Shown: positions 56,754 through 64,000 of the stretch, piece after piece | Numbering within the stretch: the stretch's first letter is position 1 | Layout: each line of letters begins with the position of its first letter | Assembly: GCF_949987515.2 (NCBI RefSeq) | Contig: NC_082686.1 | Coordinates: forward strand, 47,283,559 to 47,347,558 | Reading direction: 5' to 3' | Length of the DNA stretch: 64,000 nucleotides | Origin: Delphinus delphis | Lineage: Eukaryota > Chordata > Mammalia > Artiodactyla > Delphinidae | The notes under the pieces: model-generated | Told to the model about the DNA's origin: nothing | Database searches by the model: none | What the model saw: the letters and a program-made list of their open reading frames with translations, nothing else | Made by a program: the position numbers and the translations under genes

Positions 56754-57917
56754 ATCTGGCTGGGAGAGCAAAGAAATGTTAGGTGCAAGAGATTTAAACT
56801 AAAGAAGCTTGAACCCTATGGCCTTAATCTTATTAAAACAGAAAGCCACATGTTTGACAATACTAACAATTCTGTTATTAACGTGAACTGAAAGTCAGAA
56901 TTCGTTTAACAGTCTTGAGACCCCGGTTAGTCTCTTCATGGGTACAGGTAATAAAAGTATTTTGAAATTCCATTTTAAATTGCATGCATATGACTAATGA
57001 GCAAGTCAGCAAAAATGCCTTTGTCAACTTAAAAATAACACTCTAGCAGTAAACATTTCATTAACTTGATTTGGCAAACAATAATGCACATGGTTTTAAG
57101 ATACAGCCCCCAATCTCTCATCCTGTTGGATTCTTAAAAGATTTCAAGGGTCGTATTCTTCCAGGTCATTATTCTGTTTCTGGGGAATATCTATATTTTG
57201 CTAATCAAATTAAAGTAAAAAAGAGCTGGTACACCAGAATGCAAAGATGAGTGGTAATTTCATTGTTTGTCAATACATGTTCATAATAAGCTTGTTTTTA
57301 CTGGTGTTCTATTTCAACAGCTATAATAAACGAATAAAAACTAAAAGCATTGTTATGAGGTCTTTGATTTTAATCCAAACCATAATTTTTTTTCTTTTTA
57401 GAAAGTCTGAAATTTCAATCTTCCAAGTTTCTCTTGTAAGAAAAACTGTTTTAAAAGCCATTCCTATTTTTTAGTTCAATTCTGCCTGGTAGCTAGATGG
57501 TACAAACAAACAAAATAATCCTTTCTGTTTGCTTCCTTGAAACATGGAAAAGTGGAATTGTCTAGATTAGCTCTTTTTACAGAAACACCTGTTACATACA
57601 CACTTAAACTCCCACTAATGGCCAGTTGTTCATTCTTGGGACCAGTTCTTCCCCTCAGTAATTTGTGCCTTAGCCCTAAATCTGACAGGTGCCTTCATTT
57701 TCCTGGCTAAAAGCTTCTATCTTTGTTTCTATTAAAACTTGTCTCATAGTACCAAGTAATTGGGAACTTTCTGTGTTTCCAAATTTTTCTATGGATTGTT
57801 AGAAATGTGGTGTAACTGTGATTATACCTTTAGCCCAGGTACATTTTCTCATGGACTATGAAGGAAAAATTAGCAGTGATTTTTTTTCTCAACAAATTCT
57901 TCAGTCTAACAGTGAGA
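56754..57917. other. Unique AT-rich sequence
   Basis: No feature recognised. Confidence 0.45.
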
Positions 57918-58075
57918 ATAACATTTACCTAAGGATTCACAGTTTACAGAGCATTTTCATATACATTATCTTGTTCGGATCTTGCAACAACTATATGATG
58001 TGAGTATTATTATTTATACTCTTGGAGATAAATGAACTGTCAATTTAAGTGAGGCTTATGGCTTGGAAGCTCACA
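57918..58075 (-). repeat. MIR, antisense
   Basis: 'cagagcattttcatatacat', 'tatcttgttcggatcttgca' and 'acaactatatgatgtgagta' are antisense MIR words. Confidence 0.75.
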
Positions 58076-58932
58076 AAGACCAAAGTGATCATCCGGAAAT
58101 TAACAGCTAGGTGTTCTGGTTCCTGCCTTATGGGTTCCAGTCCTGAGTTCTGCTCTGCTTTCTCAGGGACTCCTGGCCATGTATCTAGGACTGTAGGCAA
58201 TTAACTGGGGTAGGAGAGGGGCCAGAGGGGAGAAATGGGGAAATTCCCTAGACAAGAAGAGCATCTCTTCCTATCTAATAACCTATTTCTTCTGGAGCCC
58301 CAGTACTGCAGCACTTCTGTTTTGGCCAGTTTCTCCAGTTGACTCCAGCTTTCACCTCTATTCCTTGGTCCAAGCTGTGACCCTGTTCTCTTAGTCCGCC
58401 TGTTCCTGCATTTCCCTGTTCCTGCAAGGCACTCTGCCTTTATAATGAAACACTTTTTTAATTGTGGAATTGTTACATTCAAAGCAGATTTTTTAAAATA
58501 TTCATCAGTTTATTCTCCTTAATACTTTTCCTGCAGAAAAACATCTAAGGTGCAAAGAGTAATGTAATCATGTTTTAATATACCAATATGTTATTGATAT
58601 GTTAATATTAAAAGTTAGGCATTAAAGTGATAGAAAGGAAAGTGGAAATAAACTTTTACTTATTCAAATTGGTTTTAGCAAAACTCACATTATTCATAGT
58701 CAATGTTAAGATTTCAGGTAGATAAAGAAACTGGAGTAGTTCTTCCCTTAGTTCTAAAGCATCTGGTACCTTCTTGCTAGCAGAAGAATGAATCATGCCC
58801 AACAAGAGCAGTAATGCCAGTGTTTTGTTTCTGAATGTAATATTAAGAAGGCTGGGTCTTAAAATCTCATAAAATGATTATTTTTGCAATTCTTTATTTG
58901 CATTTGTATGTTTATGTGTGAGAAAGAGAAAT
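58076..58932. other. Unique sequence
   Basis: The 93-codon minus frame at 58201-58482 has no recognisable domain. Confidence 0.45.
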
Positions 58933-59045
58933 ATATTGAACTCATATTTTCTGAGTAGCTGTTATATGACAGATACTGTTTTAAGCCCTAGAAATACAGT
59001 GATGAACAAAACAGAAAGTTCCAGCCCTAATGACACATCCACTGG
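58933..59045 (-). repeat. L2 3' end, antisense
   Basis: 'tgttatatgacagatactgt', 'tttaagccctagaaatacag' and 'tgatgaacaaaacagaaagt' match the antisense L2 end. Confidence 0.8.
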
Positions 59046-59305
59046 GAGGTGGGAGAAGGAGGTCAAAGAAGAGAGAAAGGCAAAGACAGAAATAGACACT
59101 GGGTTTCCATATCAGGACTTGAAACCACAACCGCGGCTGAACCATAGCATGTCAGAGAACTTAACATTGATCCATTGACCTACCTGCTCACTGTCCCACC
59201 AGAGTTACACTGAGAGCTGTTACCATCAGGGCTGGGGAGATAACAAGGTGAACACTGAGTATTCTACCACCTAATGCCGGCCACACCTCTCAACTGCAAA
59301 TGAAA
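59046..59305. other. Unique sequence
   Basis: Nothing recognised. Confidence 0.4.
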
Positions 59306-59345
59306 TCAACAAATATTTAGTGAACACCTATTATGTGCTCCTGTA
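59306..59345 (-). repeat. L2 3' terminus, antisense
   Basis: 'caacaaatatttagtgaaca' followed by 'cctattatgtgctc' is the antisense L2 end. A MER5A follows immediately. Confidence 0.7.
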
Positions 59346-59518
59346 GGTTTTCGCTCCTAGCTACAATTAGGATTACAGCAGAACCTTTTAAAAATAACAA
59401 TTTTTATACTCCACGTAAAACCAATTAAATCAGAATCTTGGGGATGATATCCTGGCATCAGTATTTCTCCAAAGCTTCCTGGTGTGATTCTGTTATACAG
59501 CCAGGGTTGAGAACCCAT
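59346..59518 (+). mobile_element. MER5A DNA transposon (hAT-Charlie)
   Basis: 'cctagctacaattaggatta', 'taaatcagaatcttggggat', 'cctggcatcagtatttctcc' and the terminal 'cagccagggttgagaaccca' identify MER5A. The 5' inverted repeat is eroded. Confidence 0.85.
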
Positions 59519-59654
59519 TTCCTATCAGGTGCCCAAAGGGAGAATAGAAGAAAAAAATAAGAAAAATCCACCCATGTTTGTAAAAGATAGTACCTTTCTG
59601 AAATCCCATAATAAATGTGGGGGAAGCAAACACTTATTTTTCCTGCATATTTTT
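59519..59654. other. Unique sequence
   Basis: Nothing recognised. Confidence 0.35.
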
Positions 59655-59775
59655 ATCCAATAAATAAATATTTGACTCCTTCTGTGAGTGGAAGGGAGTT
59701 GGAAAAAGTATAAAGCATGCCCTTTCCCTCAAGGAGCTTAAATTATGGTTAGAAATAAAAGGCAGAGAGTCTAGA
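59655..59775 (-). repeat. L2 fragment, antisense
   Basis: 'ccctttccctcaaggagctt' and the preceding 'ccaataaataaatatttgac' fit the antisense L2 3' region. It may belong to the same L2 as 59306-59345, split by MER5A. Confidence 0.6.
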
Positions 59776-60199
59776 GAATTGAAAATGTTCAAGAAATATC
59801 TCCAAATGGCAAAAGGCACACATAATCTGGTCTATGAGTTCCCATAAGGACAAAGGACACTCCAGAGTTCAGAGCTCTTCTGAGGCAAAACCAAGAAAAT
59901 CATTCACCCCCACATTAATGCTCAATAAAACATTAGTTTTGCAGCAGAAAACTCCCATTTACAAATAAGTAGCCCATGTCTTATTTAAAGAGAGGATGTT
60001 CTCATTAGAAATAAATGTAACCATTTCAAGTGGCTGATCCATCAATTTGTGAATTGTGATATCAACTTGCAGGGACACATGCCTCTCCAAAGGCTGAGAA
60101 CAGTCAATGAATGTCCCAAGTGAGGTTTTTAGGAATAAATAGGAATTTATTGAAGAATATAATAATAATAGTAAATAGGAATACATTTAGGAATATAAT
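59776..60199. other. Unique sequence
   Basis: An imprecise local duplication of taggaat...aataataata words lies at about 60130-60207. Confidence 0.4.
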
Positions 60200-60372
60200 A
60201 ATAATTGTTTCAAGAAATATTCCCATTGTTGAAGATATATGAAGTGATTTCATATATTATCTTATTTAATCCTCAACAAATATACATTATTGAGAAAATG
60301 AATCACGTGTCACTATTAAGTAACAAATTTAGGTTTTGAGCTTAAGTCTTCCAAGTCCATTGTTCTTTCAAA
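60200..60372 (-). repeat. MIR, antisense
   Basis: 'atattatcttatttaatcct', 'aagtaacaaatttaggtttt' and 'gcttaagtcttccaagtcca' follow the antisense MIR. Confidence 0.7.
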
Positions 60373-60376
60373 TACC

Positions 60377-60450
60377 CAGTGGTTCTCAGTCTTAGTTACA
60401 CATCAGAATATTCAGGGAACTTTTTCAAAATTGCCAGGGACCAGCTCACC
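60377..60450 (+). mobile_element. MER5A 5' fragment
   Basis: 'cagtggttctcagtcttagt' followed by 'tacacatcagaatattcagg' is the MER5A 5' end. It lies within five bases of the preceding MIR. Confidence 0.75.
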
Positions 60451-60657
60451 AGTAGTTCTTACAGTAGGTGGAGGGAGCAGTGGGAGATGAAGATGGGGAG
60501 GGTGACAGGGAAATACCATAGGTGCTTCAAAAATACACATCGTTTCAGTGATCCTTATGGTTACCTCCTCTGCAGTGAATATTAGAATAGATTTGTCAAT
60601 AGTTAAAAACTTGGTACATAGCTATAACAGTAGAGAATTTTTATGAAAAGATAAAAT
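60451..60657. other. Unique sequence
   Basis: May include an eroded MER5A 3' half up to about 60550 (gcttcaaaaatacacatcg). Confidence 0.35.
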
Positions 60658-61056
60658 AAGAATAGCATGAGGGGGGCTTCCCTGGTGGTGCAGTGGTTAA
60701 GAATCTGCCTGCCAATGCAGGGGACACGGGTTCGAGCCCTGGGACGGGAAGATCCCACATGCCGTGGAGCAACTAAGCCCGTGCGCCACAACCACTGAGC
60801 CTGCGCTCTAGAGCCCGCCTGCCACAGCTACTGAAGCCTGAGTGCCATGCTGAAGCCTGAGTGCCACAACTACTGAAGCCTGTGCACCTAGAGCCCGTAC
60901 TCCGCAACAAGAGAAGCCACCACAATGAGAAGCCTGCACACCTCAATGAAGAGTAGCCCCTGCTCACCACAACTAGAGAAAGCCCGTGAGCAAAAACGAA
61001 GACCCAGCGCAGCCAAAATAAATAAATTAATTAATTTTTTAAAAAAAGAATAGCAT
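60658..61056 (+). mobile_element. Long CHR SINE, sense, with 11-bp target duplication and internal duplication
   Basis: The element at about 60673-61045 begins 'ggggcttccctggtggtgca', with B box 'gggttcgagccc', and ends in 'cgcagccaaaataaataaat' plus an A-rich tail. aagaatagcat is duplicated at 60658-60668 and 61046-61056. At about 60833-60872 the phrase 'tgaagcctgagtgcca' occurs twice in tandem, which lengthens this copy. Confidence 0.95.
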
Positions 61057-61808
61057 AGAGGTAACAGAGTTTTGATATCTCATAAATACCAAATATCTGG
61101 TAACCTAACTCATAAATCACTCTCTTATTACACAAACCTTGTTAAAATGTAAATTAAATGTAATGTATCCTGAAGAAAATTGCTTTGAAAATGTAGGCTC
61201 AGGCTTTCCACATCACGAGTCAAGATCGAATTGAATAAAACTTTTCAGACCAGTCACTCCAGGCTCTTGCTAGACCATAGAGTTGAAACCAGTTAGTCTT
61301 GTATGGAAATTCAGAGTCATACTACATTACAGAAAGAGTATTTAATCCAAAAAAAGAGTGAGAGTATTTAATCTAAGCAAGATCTGTTTCTGTCTGAAAA
61401 ATTACTTAATTCCATAAAATAATACTATTTGTAAAGTTTAAATCTATCCTAGATAGTCCTATTTTAGATCTGAAAGGGTTTTTTTAAATAATGTTTTCTA
61501 TCATGGTAGCCTATTGGAAACATCTTTAAATTAGATAACTTTTAATCCATTTTGCACGTGTTTAAATGTATGTGTACCAACACAGTCTTTAAATGTATTC
61601 TCAAAATGGAGGAGAGAAGCTATATTTATATACATATCCAAAGAATGTTCTTCTTTTAATTAGGCATTTACCAACCACAGTTTCCAAGGGAAGTAGGATT
61701 TGTGGGTGGTACTACTTTTCTAGGGGAAAAGTGCAGCCTATTTACAGTTTTGTAGAGCTTAGTTCTCTCGTAGCTTGTATAGACCTTTTGTTATCCTCTT
61801 ATTCCTTT
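61057..61808. other. Unique AT-rich sequence
   Basis: Spacer between two inverted SINEs. 'agagtatttaatc' occurs twice at 61336-61374. No gene is supported. Confidence 0.45.
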
Positions 61809-62219
61809 CATGATGCCTTTTTTTTAATATTTAATTTTTTCTTTTATTTCTTTTATTTTTTTTTAATAAATTTATTTATTTATTTTTGGCTGTGTTGGTC
61901 TTTGCTGCTGTGCACAGTCTTTATTTAGTTGTGGCGAGCGGGGGCTACTTTTCCTTGCAGTGCATGGGCTTCTCATTGCGGTGGCTTCTCTTGTTGCGGA
62001 GCATGGGCTCTAGGCACGCGGGCTTCCGTAGTTGTGGCACGCGGGCTCAGCAGTTGTGGCTCACAGCTCTAGAGGACAGGCTCAGTAGTTGTGGCGCACA
62101 GCCTTAGTTGCTCCACGGCACATGGGATCTTCCTGGACCAGGGCTCAAACCCGTGTTCCCTGCGTTAACAGGCAGATTCTTAACCACTGCGCCACCAGGG
62201 AAGCCCCATGATGCCTTTT
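61809..62219 (-). mobile_element. Long CHR SINE, antisense, with 13-bp target duplication
   Basis: The element at 61822-62206 has a T-rich start, 'tttttggctgtgttggtctt', 'ggtggcttctcttgttgcgg', the B-box complement 'gctcaaacccgtg' and the head 'ccaccagggaagcccc'. Exact catgatgcctttt lies at 61809-61821 and 62207-62219. It is in inverted orientation to the SINE at 60658-61056. Confidence 0.96.
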
Positions 62220-62829
62220 GATCATATAACTTATTGAGATCTCTTTGGGCTAATTAAAGAGAGATGAAACTCAGTGTTGTTAATCTTCCTAATAATTACT
62301 TGGTATCGTATTTCCAGAAAAAGAAGCATTCTTTCTCCTACCGAAGGTGAGTTCATTTCGTCTGTAATCTGTATTCTCAATTCCATAACAGCTGATTTAC
62401 TCTAGAACAGACAGCTTCAAGTTCGCCTTCTCACCTATATATCTTCAGCCTCCCCTTTTCTCTCCAACATCCACTCAACCTAAAACCATTGCTGACTTTT
62501 TCATCTTAACACTTGGGCTCTCACCACACAGGTCACCTCCAATATCCTTGTAGGCAAACCCAGTGGATACTTTCTACCTTTGTTTATCTTACTTCACCTT
62601 TTAAGAACATTTAACACTATAGACCACTCTGTCCATCTTGAATTAATTCTTCCCTTGCCTTCTGTGATTTCTTTTGCTCCTGCTTTCTCCCTACTCCTAT
62701 GTTTGCTTTTTCTCAAGCCCCTTTGATGGCTCATCTTCTGTCCATCTCATAAATGTCTATACTTCCCAGGGTTTTATTCCCAACTCTCTTACTCTTCATT
62801 TTGTCCCTGGATAATTTTGTTCATCTTTG

Positions 62830-63045
62830 GCTTCAGCCAGTGGTACGTTAGAGCCAGTTCCTAAGAACCAGTTGTGCACATCTCTTCTCAACTTTTTGTT
62901 CAGTGACCATCATCTTGGTAGCTTGAAATTGGCCAAGGTGGGAGTATGTATGCCACAGAAATAGGCAAATGCTACAAATCGGGCAGGGGGGGATTTTTGT
63001 TTTATTTTCTGAGAGCTAGTTTAATAGCACACCACTGGCTTCAGC
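62830..63045 (+). mobile_element. 200-bp hAT-type element with exact 8-bp target duplication
   Basis: The element occupies 62838-63037. It begins cagtggtacgtt and ends gcacaccactg, short terminal inverted repeats (cagtggt/accactg). The exact octamer gcttcagc lies at 62830-62837 and 63038-63045. Eight-base duplications and CAGNG-type ends are the hAT signature. No transposase frame exists. A G-run (gggcagggggggatt) lies near 62982. The family is not named from memory. Confidence 0.9.
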
Positions 63046-63289
63046 AATGATGTATATGCTGCCAATTTCCAAACCTGTGTCTCACACTTTCTGAGCTCTA
63101 GCCATTATTTCCAGCTGATTTCTGGCCAGCTCTCTTGAATGCCCAAATGGAACTCATTATCTCCCAAACCAGCACTCTCCTGCACTAGTCCATGCTTTGG
63201 CTAACAGCCCCACCATTCTCCTGTCATCCTTGCAGAAAGCCAAAACTTCTCTCTCCCTAAACCACCGCATCTAATTGATTGGTATGTAT

Positions 63290-63490
63290 ATATCTCCACC
63301 ATATTTCACAAAAGATTTAAGTTAGCTCAACAATATACATAGTAGGGCAGGACAGAATAATTTCTCCCACAGTGTTAGTAAAGGAGGGGATCTGGGCAAA
63401 AGAGAACTAAGCACAAGAAAAATAGATGAACTCAGAAGTGAGATAGGTACACAAAACACATGCCATGGAGTCCAGCCAGCTACATCCTGC
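63290..63490. other. Second interruption of the L2, unclassified
   Basis: Text from 'gattggtatgtatatatctc' to 'ccatggagtccagccagc' does not follow L2, while L2 text resumes afterwards. It may be another insertion. No terminal signature was found. Confidence 0.35.
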
Positions 63491-63850
63491 CAGTTAGTTC
63501 AACATCCTGAATTGCTCTGGATTCTTCTTTGCCAGCAAGGCAATATCACAGCCTCCCTATTGACCCTCCCTGCCCCCGGACTTACTGCTTTCCCAGCCTC
63601 CCATTCGCTTCCCACAATGCTTTCAGAGAAATGATTCTTAAAATCAAATCTGATTCTAACACAAAACCTTTCCCATCAGCTTAGAAACTTTCAGTAGTTC
63701 TACACTGCCTTTGGAACAAAGTCCAAACACACACCCAGAGGAAACCTCCACCAGAAGATTTTTGGTTCGTCCTTTAAGGTTTTTCTCAGATATCACTCCT
63801 CTGTGAAGCCTTCCCTGGCTCCCATAGGCCCTTCTTCCACTGTATAATGT

Positions 63851-63910
63851 ATAATGTATATCTATATTATATAATAATATGACTTGATCAAATATATATA
63901 CATTTGATTC
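63851..63910. repeat. AT-rich low-complexity tract
   Basis: tataatgtataatgtata and neighbouring TA-rich words. Confidence 0.7.
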
Positions 63911-64000
63911 AATTTACAGTTGTTGAATGCCACTTTATGCCATATTTAGTATTGAGAATACAGAGTAAGACAGCCCTTGTTTTTTAAGGACCTCTAGTTG
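63911..64000 (-). repeat. Possible L2 3' end, antisense, cut by the window edge
   Basis: 'gttgttgaatgccactttat', 'gtattgagaatacagagtaa' and 'gacagcccttgttttttaag' resemble the antisense L2 3' terminus. Confidence 0.5.

Larger units (their letters stand above)
62410..63850 (+). mobile_element. L2 LINE, sense, about 1.2 kb, interrupted
   Basis: Collinear L2 text: 'ccattgctgactttttcatc' region, 'gtctatacttcccagggttt', then after the hAT insertion 'gatgtatatgctgccaattt' and 'caaatggaactcattatctc', later 'tcagagaaatgattcttaaa' and 'gtgaagccttccctggctcc'. The hAT element occupies 62838-63037. A second interruption at about 63290-63490 has no L2 words. Confidence 0.75.

Noticed and set aside
60773..60970. 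Frames over SINE copies (also 7178-7454, 8664-8951, 28990-29540, 30415-30731, 53167-53403, 61593-62107)
   Set aside because: These are recurring translations of CHR SINE sequence in various frames, which explains their mutual similarity. They are not a gene family.
1..64000. CRISPR arrays, operons, prokaryotic promoters or riboswitches
   Set aside because: Regularly spaced identical repeats are absent, and the SINE/LINE content shows a mammalian nuclear genome.

Overview
This is a vertebrate nuclear genomic window: AT-rich, dense in interspersed repeats, and without any protein-coding gene I can support. The tRNA-derived SINEs, with heads reading ggcttccctggtgg and a B box gggttcgagccc, are CHR-type elements of whales, hippos and relatives. 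No ruminant-specific BovB or BovA repeat was noticed. A cetacean is the best guess, based on repeat families recalled from knowledge rather than on a search.

Layout. 1-7.2 kb: unique sequence with old MIR, L2, CR1/L3-like and L1-tail fragments, plus an alternating purine-pyrimidine tract at 4.57-4.65 kb. 7.2-9.2 kb: two long CHR SINEs and an L1M 3' end. 9.2-17.6 kb: mostly unique sequence with MIR, L1, CR1-like, L2 and hAT relics. 17.6-22.1 kb: a CHR-2 SINE, then a 4.1-kb 5'-truncated L1 with its target-site duplication, carrying a younger CHR-2 SINE inside its ORF2 remnant. 22.1-28.9 kb: MIR cluster, L2 pieces, a (CA)n tract and unique sequence. 29.0-30.9 kb: a SINE nested in the tail of a SINE, an L2 with a nearly perfect 89-bp tandem duplication, and an internally expanded SINE. 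31-40 kb: MIR and long antisense L2 tracts, one interrupted by a MER2 transposon. 40-49 kb: the most gene-poor and repeat-poor part, with a possible LTR relic. 49-57 kb: L2, a MIR split by an insertion, two antisense SINEs, a (TG)n tract and MER20. 57-64 kb: MIR, MER5A, an inverted SINE pair, and a sense L2 carrying a 200-bp hAT element with an exact 8-bp target duplication.

The only recognisable protein-coding material is the decayed L1 ORF2 and weak L2 ORF remnants. No exon, CpG island, tRNA or rRNA gene, or CRISPR array could be supported by eye. The window is probably intergenic or lies in a long intron. I found no novel biological system. The points of interest are insertion histories, a possibly under-described hAT family, the recent 89-bp duplication, the long alternating purine-pyrimidine tract and the inverted SINE pair. 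Family names rest on remembered consensus features, and edges of old repeats are accurate to a few tens of bases.
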